Source: Terriglobales bacterium
GTDB taxonomy: Bacteria; Acidobacteriota; Terriglobia; Terriglobales; Acidobacteriaceae
Direction of reading: 5' to 3'
Assembly (NCBI GenBank): GCA_035764005.1
Contig: DASTZZ010000099.1
Coordinates: 25,867 to 89,866 of the forward strand
DNA: 64,000 bases
Shown: positions 56,295 to 64,000 of the stretch, in pieces
How positions within the stretch are numbered: position 1 is the stretch's first letter
How the letters are laid out: every line of letters starts with the position of its first letter
Made by a program: the position numbers and the translations under genes
Notes under the pieces: generated by a model
Told to the model about the DNA's origin: nothing
The model's input: the letters and a program-made list of their open reading frames with translations, nothing else
The model's database searches: none

Positions 56295-56800
56295 TGCTTT
56301 TTAACCACAGAGGACACCGAGGGCGCAGAGGAACCAAGGCTTCGTTTGGCTTTTCCTCCGTGGTCTCTGTGTCCTCTGTGGTTAATTGTCACTCTTTCGA
56401 TCAGTCCTGCCGGCAGTTTCAGTTTTGCCCGGAGTTGTTGCTCTAGAGCAGCCATCTCGCCGTTATCCGATTCGTGATCGTGTCCTGCCAAGTGCAGCAA
56501 TCCGTGCAGCAGAAGAATTTTAACTTCGGTGGTGAGCGAATGGCCTAAGGCTTTCGCGTTTTCGCGTGCGATGCCGCGAGAGATGGCGATGTCGCCGGCA
56601 ACCCTCCCGTTCTGGGCCGCCGGAAATGAGAGGACATCCGTAGCTTTGTCCTTGCCGCGAAAGTCTCGGTTCAGACGGCGCATCTTGTCATCTGAAGTGA
56701 TCAGAACGTTCACTTCGCCCCGAATACCGACCGCTCGTTGAGCTGCACGCAGGAAAGTCTCTATTTGGGAATTGTTCGCGCGATGGTCGGGGTCCGGCAT
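56291..56800 (-). CDS. ybeY: YbeY endoribonuclease with repeat-derived tail
   Basis: A 169-residue protein. The metal motif HGLLHLAGHDHE (HxxxHxxGHxH) and the core (VNVLITSDDKMRRLNRDFRG, TDVLSFP) are standard. YbeY is a single-strand endoribonuclease for rRNA maturation and ribosome quality control. The last ~30 residues (NHRGHRDHGGKAKRSLG on) are encoded by the inverted repeat at 56301-56385. The natural protein would end near LPAGLIERV. PhoH is encoded upstream and the CorC-type transporter downstream, the classical cluster. Confidence 0.93.
   Translation of the reverse strand: MPDPDHRANNSQIETFLRAAQRAVGIRGEVNVLITSDDKMRRLNRDFRGKDKATDVLSFPAAQNGRVAGDIAISRGIARENAKALGHSLTTEVKILLLHGLLHLAGHDHESDNGEMAALEQQLRAKLKLPAGLIERVTINHRGHRDHGGKAKRSLGSSAPSVSSVVKKQ
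56301..56385. repeat. MITE-like inverted repeat, family D copy 2
   Basis: Left arm TTAACCACAGAGGACACCG and right arm CTGTGTCCTCTGTGGTTAA pair for almost 20 bases, with GCAGAGGAA / TTTTCCTC inside. It lies inside the ybeY coding frame (its 3' end). Confidence 0.88.
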
Positions 56801-56807
56801 AGGGCAC

Positions 56808-57007
56808 GGGGACAGGTTACAGGGAACAGGTTACAGGGAACAGGAACTTAGATGCCTCGTCCGGCCATTCTCTTTTCTGTGTTGTGTTGCCATTCTTAAC
56901 AGTGCCGGCCGGGTTTAACCCTCACACGTTCTTGCTCGCCCACGGCTTACGCCATGGGTACGTCGCATCTTATCGAAAGAGCAACGCGCTCCCTGTAACC
57001 TGTCCCC
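56808..57007. repeat. MITE-like inverted repeat, family E
   Basis: GGGGACAGGTTACAGGG at 56808-56824 and its exact reverse complement at 56991-57007; the left arm is followed by another AACAGGTTACAGGGAACAGG copy, and the right by CCTGTCCCC. It separates phoH and ybeY. Confidence 0.82.
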
Positions 57008-57026
57008 GCTTTCCTGTCCCCTGCTT

Positions 57027-58049
57027 TCATTGCTCCAAAATAGGAGGCGCTTCCGCCACCAGCGGCTCAGCCGGAGGTGCGGGCAGCAGCGACAACTGCT
57101 GCTCCAGCCGCTGCTTGTGATCGTCGTAGGCGCGGATTATGCGCTGTACGAGCACGTGCCTCACTACATCGCTTTCGTCGAAGTAGTTAAACGAGATGCC
57201 GTTCACGCCCTTGAGTACGTCGGTGGCCTCAATCAATCCACTGCGGCGTGCGTTCGGCAAATCGATCTGCGTGATATCGCCGGTGATCACTGCCTTGGCG
57301 TTAAATCCAAGACGCGTCACAAACATCTTCATCTGCTCAGAGGTGGTGTTCTGGGCTTCGTCGAGAATGATGAAGCTGTCGTTCAGCGTGCGGCCGCGCA
57401 TGAAGGCGATCGGCGCGATTTCGATGACATTGCGCTCCAGATAACGATCGACCTTCTCCTGATCGAGCAGGTCGTACAAAGCGTCGTACAACGGGCGCAA
57501 GTAAGGATCAACCTTCTCCTGCAGGGTGCCGGGCAGGAATCCGAGGCGCTCGCCCGCTTCAACGGCCGGACGCGCGAGGATGATCCGATTCACCTGCTTA
57601 TTTACCAAAGCAGAAACAGCCATGGCGACGGCAAGATAGGTCTTGCCGGTTCCGGCAGGCCCGATCCCGAACACCATGTCGTTCTTCTCGATGGCTTCGA
57701 GATATCGCCGCTGATTCAAACTCTTTGGCTGCACCACTCGCTTGCCGAACGACCGTTGCCGTCCCGTTTCGGCAAGCCCGCGCAACGTCGCGGACGGATC
57801 CGAGATAACGATCTTCAGCATCGAGCCCAGATCGCCGTTGTGGAACGTGTACCCCGACTTTCGAAGGTATTCGTAATCGCCGAAGACTTGCTCGGCGCGA
57901 GACACGTCGCGGGCTGCGCCTTCAATATTCAGATGGTCGGAGCGAAGGTCGATTGAGACATTCAATCCACCTTCCAGCAGGTGAAGGTTCTCATCCCTGG
58001 TACCGAACAGGGCCTCCAGATTTGGAGTGATCTCAAGCTGCTTGTTCAT
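57027..58049 (-). CDS. PhoH-family ATPase
   Basis: A 340-residue protein. An N-terminal ~110 residues (LFGTRDENLHLLEGGLNVSI) precede the PhoH ATPase with GIGPAGTGKTYLA (Walker A), FLPGTLQEKVDPYLRPLYD and ILDEAQNTT (Walker B). PhoH-like proteins are ATPases often encoded next to ybeY; their role is in RNA turnover or ribosome maturation. Same orientation as ybeY and the CorC-like gene, with the family E repeat between. Confidence 0.94.
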   Translation of the reverse strand: MNKQLEITPNLEALFGTRDENLHLLEGGLNVSIDLRSDHLNIEGAARDVSRAEQVFGDYEYLRKSGYTFHNGDLGSMLKIVISDPSATLRGLAETGRQRSFGKRVVQPKSLNQRRYLEAIEKNDMVFGIGPAGTGKTYLAVAMAVSALVNKQVNRIILARPAVEAGERLGFLPGTLQEKVDPYLRPLYDALYDLLDQEKVDRYLERNVIEIAPIAFMRGRTLNDSFIILDEAQNTTSEQMKMFVTRLGFNAKAVITGDITQIDLPNARRSGLIEATDVLKGVNGISFNYFDESDVVRHVLVQRIIRAYDDHKQRLEQQLSLLPAPPAEPLVAEAPPILEQ

Positions 58050-58446
58050 CGATGGTCGGGGTTCATCCTCCGGGCTAAATGCGAGCAGATGGAAAACGCC
58101 ACGCGTTCTGCGGTGTCGCGATCACAGTTTTGGGCTGATGAGTCGAGTGGGATAGCTTCGGAATGTCGTCCACGAGCGTGGAGCACATCCATCGCGCGTA
58201 GAGTAACCGTGGTTAGCGGCGAAGTCAATAAATAGAATGTCAATTCCCGTTGCCGTCTCCGAGGCTCAATTCTGCTGCCATTCTGCTCTAGACTTTAGAT
58301 GCCTGCAGGTGCCGAAAGGGCACTGCCAGTTGTGCTTCCGAGTGCCTTCGGTCGAAGAATCATCAACTTGGAAGTTATTCTCGGCTAAGGCAATCCAAAG
58401 CTGGATTCCGCCAGGTCGATGTGGGACAATCAGTTGGGCACAACCA
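58050..58446. other. Gene-free stretch upstream of the small membrane gene
   Basis: No gene or repeat was recognised. It must hold the phoH promoter on the minus strand. An open frame from 58237 into the next gene lacks a ribosome site. Confidence 0.45.
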
Positions 58447-58716
58447 ATGTTTAAGCGACTCCTCAAGCCCGCTCTGATTCTGCTGGTTGTGCTGGTAGTG
58501 TGCTGGGTGCTCATCTCTCCGGCAGTCGACCTGGAGCCCGGAACGCTTCGGTCACTGCAGTTCGTTGCTATTTTTGCCTTCCTTCTCGGCTGCCTCAAGC
58601 TTTGCATACTCCCCCCAGCCCTAGATCTGCAACTGCACCGTCTGGAACCGATTCAGACCTCCGCGCTCGCTCCAACACCTCCCAGCGCCTCTGCAAGTTG
58701 CGTTCTTCTCTGCTGA
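58447..58716 (+). CDS. Small membrane protein, function unknown
   Basis: An 89-residue protein from the ATG at 58447. Two hydrophobic helices (LILLVVLVVCWVLIS, FVAIFAFLLGCLKLCIL) precede a Pro/Ser/Ala-rich end. No strong ribosome site is visible. It lies ~75 bases before otsB on the same strand. Confidence 0.5.
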   Translation: MFKRLLKPALILLVVLVVCWVLISPAVDLEPGTLRSLQFVAIFAFLLGCLKLCILPPALDLQLHRLEPIQTSALAPTPPSASASCVLLC

Positions 58717-58790
58717 TTCTTCTCTAGCCATGTTTGCTGAGGCGTGATCTCGCCTCGCGTTGTCCCATTCTCTGAAAAAGGAATCTGACT

Positions 58791-59612
58791 ATGGCCGACA
58801 CAGCTGTTGCTCGCCCTCAGGGCGATTGCTTCCGCTCTGAAAGGTTCCAGGCGTTCTTTGCGAAGCTTCGCGCCTGCGGGCGTGGCACTTTGATGCTCGA
58901 CTATGACGGCACCTTGGCGCCGTTTACCCCAGATCGCGAATCCGCACGTCCCTATCCGCAAGTTCCCAGCCTCCTCGACGGGATCATGAAAGGAGGGAGG
59001 ACGCGGGTAATTATCGTCAGCGGACGCTCGGCAGGCTCGGTGGCCTTGCTGCTGGGCACGCGCCGCATTCCGGAGATATGGGGCCTGCACGGGCTCGAAC
59101 GAATCAATGCCGTCGGCACCCGCGAAATGCTGCCGTTTTCCGACTCCGATCTGCAGGTGCTGGCAGAGGCCGACATGTTGCTTTCCGCCGCGGGTCTTTC
59201 GGAATACCTGGAACTTAAGCCAGGAAGTGTCGCCGTCCACTGGCGCGGTCTGCCGGCGCCAAAGAAGAAAAACATCAAGCTCGAAGCTACCAAGATTATG
59301 AATTCCCTGGCCGAAGAGTCGGGGCTTGTTGTGCTGGACTTTGCCGAAGGGCTAGAGCTGAGGGTGTCCAGTGCCAACAAGGGAGACGCGGTCCGGAAAG
59401 CTCTGGGGGAGCGGACTGCGTCTCCAGCGGTTTATATCGGCGACGACATCACCGACGAAGATGCCTTTCGTGCGATCAACGAACTGAAGGGACTCTCCAT
59501 CCTGATGCTCCCAATTGACCGGGAGACGAGCGCTCAAGCGCGCTTTCGAACACCGACGGAGCTATTCGCATTCCTCCAGCAATGGAACGAATGCTGCGGA
59601 GGAATGAGATGA
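58791..59612 (+). CDS. otsB: Trehalose-6-phosphate phosphatase
   Basis: A 273-residue HAD-family phosphatase with AAGGAA before the ATG. The nucleophile motif is LDYDGTLAPF, then VSGRS, WGLHGLE, and the C-terminal GDDITDEDAFRA. It dephosphorylates trehalose-6-phosphate to trehalose, an osmo- and desiccation protectant. The stop overlaps the otsA ATG (ATGA), so the phosphatase precedes and is coupled to the synthase. Confidence 0.95.
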   Translation: MADTAVARPQGDCFRSERFQAFFAKLRACGRGTLMLDYDGTLAPFTPDRESARPYPQVPSLLDGIMKGGRTRVIIVSGRSAGSVALLLGTRRIPEIWGLHGLERINAVGTREMLPFSDSDLQVLAEADMLLSAAGLSEYLELKPGSVAVHWRGLPAPKKKNIKLEATKIMNSLAEESGLVVLDFAEGLELRVSSANKGDAVRKALGERTASPAVYIGDDITDEDAFRAINELKGLSILMLPIDRETSAQARFRTPTELFAFLQQWNECCGGMR

Positions 59613-61093
59613 GCAAGGATTCGCGCCTGATCATCGTTTCCAACCGCTTGCCGATGACTTTTGAGATTGCAGCAGACGGAGTGGAATTGAAGCCAAGTGC
59701 CGGGGGCCTCATTGCCGCCTTGGGACCCATCGTCAAAGAGTCCGGAGCCGCCTGGGTTGGCGCGACCGGAACATCTTTTGATGCGGCTATTGAGGATGTA
59801 CTGGCAGAACTAGCCAACCAGCAATGTCTCATTCCTGTGTATTTGACCGACCAGGAAACGCAAAACTTCTACAACGGATTTGCCAACGAGATTCTCTGGC
59901 CACTCTTTCACGACCTGCAGTCGAGATGCAATTTCCAACCGCAGTACTGGCATTGTTATCGGGAAGTGAACGAGAAGTTCGCCCTGGCCGCCGACTCCAT
60001 CGCCTCAGACGATGACGTCGTCTGGGTGCACGACTATCACCTCATGCTGCTGGCCGAAGCTTTTCGCGAGGTCTCGATCGCCAGACCACGCATGGCCTAC
60101 TTCCACCACATTCCCTTTCCGGCACTGAACATCTTCCAGAAGCTGCCGTGGCGGGCGCAGATATTGCGCGCACTGCTGCAGTTCGATCTCGTTCTCTTTC
60201 AAACCGCGGGGGATTCGACGAACTTCGTTGAGTGCGTAATGTCATGCCTGAAAGACGAGGCTCACGTTGAAGCACTCCGGGACTACCACTTGCTAACGTA
60301 TGCGGATAGAGAGACGGTCGCGACCAGTTTGCCGATCAGCATCGACTTCGAATCGCTGTCCCATGATGCTGCTGATCCCGCTGTTGCCCGCCTTGCGGAG
60401 ACACTCAGAGCCCAGGCTGCAGGTAACAGACTGGTTCTGGGATTGGATCGTCTCGATTACACCAAAGGCGTGGGCTATCGTCTGCAGGCCTATCAGCATC
60501 TGCTGCGCACCTCCCCCGAATTCCACGGCAAAGTCTCCTTCTGGCAGATCACAATCCCGAGTCGGGAATCGATTCCCCAGTACAAACGGCTCAAGGAGGA
60601 GCTAGAGACGTTGGTCACCGCCATCAACGACGAGTTCGGCACACGTGATTGGACTCCGGTGACGTACATGTACCGCCATCTCACGCGGACCGAACTGCTC
60701 GCCTGCTACTGCGCGGCGGAGGTCGCGATGGTGACTCCGGTGAAAGATGGAATGAACCTGGTCGCCAAAGAATATTGCGCGGCCAGAAACGATAACGGGG
60801 GAGTGCTGATCTTGAGCGAATTCGCCGGCTCCGCTTCAGAACTCGGAGACGGAGCGTTGCTCGTGAATCCCTACGACGTTGAAGGAATGGCCGCAGCGTT
60901 GCGACAGGCATTCGCATTGCCCGTGGCCGAGCGTGCAATGCGAATGGTGAAAATGCGTTCGAGGATCCGCATATGCAACGTCTACGACTGGTATGCGAAT
61001 TTTCGGGCTGCTTTAGGCTTCGCGACTCATCATCCCCTGATCGGGCCGGAAAAGAGCCGCATCATGGGCCGAATGACAACGGCTGCAGGGTAG
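59609..61093 (+). CDS. otsA: Trehalose-6-phosphate synthase
   Basis: A 494-residue GT20 enzyme from the ATG at 59609; upstream in-frame ATGs lie inside otsB and are less likely. Signature residues: IIVSNRLPM at the N-terminus, WVHDYHLML, GLDRLDYTKG and the donor-binding DGMNLVAKEY. It joins UDP-glucose (or GDP-glucose) to glucose-6-phosphate. A hairpin terminator lies ~30 bases after its stop. Confidence 0.95.
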   Translation: MSKDSRLIIVSNRLPMTFEIAADGVELKPSAGGLIAALGPIVKESGAAWVGATGTSFDAAIEDVLAELANQQCLIPVYLTDQETQNFYNGFANEILWPLFHDLQSRCNFQPQYWHCYREVNEKFALAADSIASDDDVVWVHDYHLMLLAEAFREVSIARPRMAYFHHIPFPALNIFQKLPWRAQILRALLQFDLVLFQTAGDSTNFVECVMSCLKDEAHVEALRDYHLLTYADRETVATSLPISIDFESLSHDAADPAVARLAETLRAQAAGNRLVLGLDRLDYTKGVGYRLQAYQHLLRTSPEFHGKVSFWQITIPSRESIPQYKRLKEELETLVTAINDEFGTRDWTPVTYMYRHLTRTELLACYCAAEVAMVTPVKDGMNLVAKEYCAARNDNGGVLILSEFAGSASELGDGALLVNPYDVEGMAAALRQAFALPVAERAMRMVKMRSRIRICNVYDWYANFRAALGFATHHPLIGPEKSRIMGRMTTAAG

Positions 61094-61125
61094 TGACGGC
61101 CAAAGCGTTGCGTCATTCAAAATGG

Positions 61126-61153
61126 AACAGGCGAGCCTTTGGGCTCGCCTGTT
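61126..61153. terminator. Bidirectional hairpin terminator
   Basis: AACAGGCGAGCC, loop TTTG, GGCTCGCCTGTT: a 12-base perfect stem between the convergent otsA and anti-sigma genes. Confidence 0.85.
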
Positions 61154-61170
61154 CGCTTCTGTTAATCAGA

Positions 61171-61818
61171 TTATCCGCGCACGTTCACGGTGGAAAACGC
61201 CAGCACTACATGGCCGCTGGCCGGCGCTCCGAAAGCTCGGGCTGGTTCGAACGTGGTGAAGATCAGCGCGTTGTCGATCTTCACGCGCAGTGTGTCCGAG
61301 TCATGTCCGGAAAGGATGCGATAGTCAAGAACACGTCCGGTGGAATCGACGTTGGCTTCGATGAGCACCGGGCCTTCAATTCCCTGAATTTCATAAGGGC
61401 CTGCTGCCAATCGAGGCGGCGTATAGAGCGATGTAGGAATATCGTTTGCCACTTCCGGAAGAGCGAAGAAGCCGATGAGCACGCCGAACATGATGACTGC
61501 CGTTACGAGTCCAGCGGTCGCAGGCAACATGAAGCTGTTAATCGCATGCTCGATCCGAAGGCCGATGTTCTGCCAGGTGCGCGCCATGCTGCGCGAGCGC
61601 TCTTGTTGGATGGCAACTTTCAAGCGCAGAGGAAGATCGCTCGGTGCTTTGCGGGTTCCAAGTGAGGAAAGCAGCGCCTGCGTACGCTGCAGTGAGAGAT
61701 AGTTTGCGTGGCAATCGCCGCACTTCTCCATGTGCAGCGAAATCGCACGCATCTCATGACCGCTCACGGCCCCGTCAAGATATGTAGAAAACATCGACTT
61801 GGCTTGTTTGCAGTCCAT
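61171..61818 (-). CDS. zf-HC2 anti-sigma factor with C-terminal TonB-like domain
   Basis: About 215 residues from the ATG at 61818, which shares one base with the sigma factor's stop (TGATG); a GTG three bases upstream is possible. The zinc-binding site is HMEKCGDC (HxxxCxxC). One transmembrane helix (LVTAVIMFGVLIGFFAL) follows. The periplasmic ~90 residues (GPVLIEANVDSTGRVLDYRI, ALIFTTFEPA) look like a TonB C-terminal fold. The cytoplasmic part would hold the ECF sigma; the outer part might sense envelope state. Confidence 0.88.
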   Translation of the reverse strand: MDCKQAKSMFSTYLDGAVSGHEMRAISLHMEKCGDCHANYLSLQRTQALLSSLGTRKAPSDLPLRLKVAIQQERSRSMARTWQNIGLRIEHAINSFMLPATAGLVTAVIMFGVLIGFFALPEVANDIPTSLYTPPRLAAGPYEIQGIEGPVLIEANVDSTGRVLDYRILSGHDSDTLRVKIDNALIFTTFEPARAFGAPASGHVVLAFSTVNVRG

Positions 61819-62534
61819 CACTTGTTTCCCACCTCCAACGACGCCAACTCCGGCGAAACTTTGAGTCCCATCTCGCGCCCGACTTGCCGCGCATAAGCTT
61901 CGAGGCGCTTCTTCAGCGCGAAGCGTCCGCGCATCAGCCGCGATTTTACGGTTCCCAGCGAGACTTGCAGAATTTCCGCGATCTCCTCGTACGAAAGTCC
62001 CTCAATATCACGCAGTACCAAAGTGGTCCGGAACGGCTCGGGGACCTGAGCCAACTCCTCTTCGACTTTGCTGCGAATCTCTTCGTGCGCCGCGAGATCG
62101 AAAGGCGATTCGTGCTCATCAACCAGCGTTTCTTTCAGCCCGAAACTCTGGCTTTCATCTTCGCTCGGAGTACCTTCCATCGAAGTCTCGCGCCGCTTAT
62201 GACGGAACCACCAGCGGCGCTGATTCGACGCCTCATGCAGCGCGATCCGGTAGATCCATGTTTTCAGGCTGGCTTGGCCATTAAAGCGCTTGATTCCGCG
62301 GAAGACCTTGAGGAAGACCTCCTGGGTGGTATCGGCAGCGTCGGCAGAATCGTTCAGGATGCGATATACCAGCCCATAAACTGGCTGATGATAGTGCGCG
62401 ATCAGCCATTCATAGGCATTTTCCGAGCCTGCCTTGAGTTCGGCCACGATCGAGGCTTCTTCGGCTCGGGCTGATATCGCGCTTGCCAGGTTTGCCAACG
62501 TAGTAACTCCCGCCATTCGCACGGCGTTAGGCAT
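61818..62534 (-). CDS. ECF-family RNA polymerase sigma factor
   Basis: A 238-residue sigma factor with GAGGAG upstream of the ATG. Region 2 (YRILNDSADAADTTQEVFL, KTWIYRIALHEA) and region 4 (LRDIEGLSYEEIAEILQVS, GTVKSRLMRGR) are clear. An extended acidic linker between them (about 130-165) is rich in Glu/Ser. It is co-translated with its anti-sigma. Its regulon is unknown. Confidence 0.95.
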   Translation of the reverse strand: MPNAVRMAGVTTLANLASAISARAEEASIVAELKAGSENAYEWLIAHYHQPVYGLVYRILNDSADAADTTQEVFLKVFRGIKRFNGQASLKTWIYRIALHEASNQRRWWFRHKRRETSMEGTPSEDESQSFGLKETLVDEHESPFDLAAHEEIRSKVEEELAQVPEPFRTTLVLRDIEGLSYEEIAEILQVSLGTVKSRLMRGRFALKKRLEAYARQVGREMGLKVSPELASLEVGNK

Positions 62535-62728
62535 AAGTTAGCAGGTCTCCTCGTAAATGGCGATTCGACAGCCTTATGAGATAGACCCCAACGTGCTCTG
62601 GAAGGTTCCCGGTCTGCCAGGTTGCAGGTGACCAGTGGACATTCCGAGCGGCTAACCCGCCAGAACTCTGTTCTTAAGAGAACAAGATTAGAACGCCGGT
62701 TGCAACCTTACTTTCGTTTCGTTTTCGA

Positions 62729-63436
62729 TCATTTTGGCTGCGAAGCCGAGGTCGAAGCGGCGGCATTTGAGGAAGCTGGTTTCGTTTTGGAGCTCGGTTT
62801 GGAAGAGCTGGTTGCTGACTTCTTCCGCGATTTCTTCTTCGGCGCCGGTGCGGGCTCGGTGTCGTCAATAATGATCTTCTTCGGAGGCTGCGCAGCAGCC
62901 TGTGCCGCAGCCTGTTGATAGGCTGCGATACGGGAATCGGCTGAGGCAGTCATCTCCGCCAGCAGATCGCCATACGTGCGGCGGTCGTCATCGATAGCCG
63001 CAACGTGGGGCGCAATTACCTCATACTCTTCGCGCTTGCCAAAAGCTCCTGCGGACTCGGCCAGATTCGCAAGCACATCATAAAGAGCATTGATATTGCG
63101 GTAGAGCTTGAAATTGGCGACCAGGCTTTGCGGAGCAGACCGCACGGCAGAGATGAGGCCCGGCATCGCATTGGTGATATTCCGCTGAATCGACTCCACA
63201 TTATCTGTCGCCTGCGATTTAGTAGAGGAATCGGTCTTCCATTTGTCTATCCGCAACTTGCCAAGATCGGCATTCAAGCCAAGCGTCTCTTGCTGGATTC
63301 GACTCAACAAAGATCCCGGATCGGGAAAGTTCTGCGCGGCCGGAGCAGTCTTTGCCGGAGCAGGAGATAACGGAGTTTGAGCCTGGGATAGAGGAGCGAC
63401 GACTGCGATCAGGAGCAGGCGGACGAGAAGCTTCAT
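62729..63436 (-). CDS. Exported hypothetical protein with Lys/Ser/Pro-rich tail
   Basis: A 235-residue protein with a signal peptide (LLVRLLLIAVVAPLSQAQ). The middle ~130 residues are helical (SLLSRIQQETLGLNADLGKL, LYRNINALYDVLANLAESAG). The last ~55 residues are low complexity (PAPKKKSRKKSATSSSKPSS), which could bind the wall or nucleic acid. No family was recognised. On the same strand as the sigma operon; a ~195-base gap with an inverted repeat (GTTCT-TAAG-AGAAC, 62670) separates them. Confidence 0.75.
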   Translation of the reverse strand: MKLLVRLLLIAVVAPLSQAQTPLSPAPAKTAPAAQNFPDPGSLLSRIQQETLGLNADLGKLRIDKWKTDSSTKSQATDNVESIQRNITNAMPGLISAVRSAPQSLVANFKLYRNINALYDVLANLAESAGAFGKREEYEVIAPHVAAIDDDRRTYGDLLAEMTASADSRIAAYQQAAAQAAAQPPKKIIIDDTEPAPAPKKKSRKKSATSSSKPSSKTKPASSNAAASTSASQPK

Positions 63437-63512
63437 CAGCCTTTAGCATACTCCCGAGCCACTTTTGCTCACCACCCGCAGGTTCAAACCGAGACATGGG
63501 AAGGTTGCTGAT

Positions 63513-63893
63513 TCACATTCCGCTACGGAACTGAATGATTCTGCGGCGATCGCGTTTGGAAGGCCTTCCGACCGGAGCAGGAGTGAAGCTCTTCAGCATT
63601 CGACGTTCTTCTGCAGCCTTCAACCGCGCTTCACGACTGGCATCGGTTTCGGCATAGAGCGTCTGCGCCACAGAAGCGGGACCGCGAACATCGCTCAATG
63701 CGAGCACCTTAATCTCGAACTCCCCGCCTTCAGTCTTGACGTGAAACAGATCGCCGACATGCACCTCACGCGCGGGCTTCACCGGTTGTCGATGCGATTC
63801 CACGCGGCCCAGCTCGCACGCCTTCACCGCCAATGCGCGGCTCTTGAAGAAACGCGCCGCCCAAAGCCATTTATCGATTCGAATGCCGGTCAT
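63513..63893 (-). CDS. hslR: S4-domain RNA-binding heat-shock protein (Hsp15-like)
   Basis: A 126-residue protein from the ATG at 63893; the open frame continues upstream into a tRNA and that part cannot be coding. The S4 domain is at residues ~5-60 (IRIDKWLWAARFFKSRALA, GRVESHRQPVKPAREVHVGD). The tail is basic (VGRPSKRDRRRIIQF). Hsp15 binds stalled 50S subunits with nascent chains. Called by similarity; the RqcP class is an alternative. Confidence 0.88.
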   Translation of the reverse strand: MTGIRIDKWLWAARFFKSRALAVKACELGRVESHRQPVKPAREVHVGDLFHVKTEGGEFEIKVLALSDVRGPASVAQTLYAETDASREARLKAAEERRMLKSFTPAPVGRPSKRDRRRIIQFRSGM

Positions 63894-63922
63894 GAGAAAA
63901 GAATCAGTGGTGAAGATGAGTT

Positions 63923-63998
63923 TGGTGGACCTGGTCGGGATCGAACCGACGACCTCTTCCATGCCATGGAAGCGCGCTCCCAGCTGCGCCACAGGCCC
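63923..63998 (-). tRNA. tRNA-Ala (GGC)
   Basis: Minus strand: acceptor GGGCCTG pairs with CAGGTCC, discriminator A, encoded CCA. The anticodon stem CTTCC/GGAAG encloses ATGGCAT, giving anticodon GGC (Ala). The T arm has GGTTCGATCC. 76 bases. Confidence 0.96.
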
Positions 63999-64000
63999 AC

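Noticed and set aside
57030..57956. A 308-codon plus-strand frame
   Set aside because: It is antisense to the PhoH gene, which is well supported.
1..64000. CRISPR array, prophage or complete insertion sequence
   Set aside because: No regular direct-repeat array, integrase, capsid gene or transposase was found; the inverted repeats have no transposase inside.

Overview
The window looks like a chromosomal stretch of an Acidobacteriota (class Terriglobia, Koribacter/Acidobacteriales-like) genome. The evidence is moderately high G+C DNA, an orphan MacB-like permease with two FtsX modules and no ATPase (the ADOP type typical of this phylum), a very large Oar-like TonB-dependent receptor with a carboxypeptidase-regulatory N-domain, many exported peptidases and hydrolases, and many short palindromic dispersed repeats between genes. 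The assignment is inferred from gene types; no 16S gene is present.

Left third (1-20 kb), mostly envelope and secreted functions: a partial outer-membrane barrel protein with an Ig-like domain, a DUF4097-like NGP-repeat protein, a Tat-exported glycosidase-like protein, a peptidase/beta-propeller/Omp85-barrel fusion, a LacI regulator divergent from an Oar-like receptor with a twin palindromic operator, a metallophosphoesterase, an alpha/beta hydrolase, a subclass B3 metallo-beta-lactamase, an amidohydrolase and an M28 peptidase. Then come a membrane protein, DUF5996, a STAS protein and the ADOP permease.

Middle (23-45 kb): mtnA, a small membrane protein, an M48 (HtpX-like) protease, DoxX, a UvrD-type helicase fused to an AddB-like iron-sulfur nuclease, a START-like protein plus zinc alcohol dehydrogenase operon, a PilZ protein, an M49-like peptidase, SMC with an acidic insertion in its head domain, the Leloir operon galE-galK-galT and an FHA-GAF-sigma54 activator.

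Right third (45-64 kb): DUF3467 plus a GT39-like glycosyltransferase, a DUF4015 glycosidase-like lipoprotein candidate, a solo Clp-D2-like AAA+ ATPase, an Mpo1-like protein, thiG, a frameshifted four-helix-bundle (23S IVP) gene boxed by inverted repeats, a prolyl oligopeptidase, DUF488, the phoH-ybeY-corC cluster, otsB-otsA, an ECF sigma/anti-sigma pair, an exported hypothetical protein, an Hsp15-like S4 protein and tRNA-Ala(GGC).

The most striking feature not explained by genes is the set of MITE-like inverted-repeat elements (at least six families, two with two copies) at gene borders. In two cases (GT39, YbeY) an element encodes the C-terminal tail of the upstream protein, and a third abuts the stop codon of the M48 gene. 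The other strong candidates for a second look are the twin LacI-type operators and the peptidase-propeller-barrel fusion. No CRISPR array, prophage or complete insertion sequence was seen.
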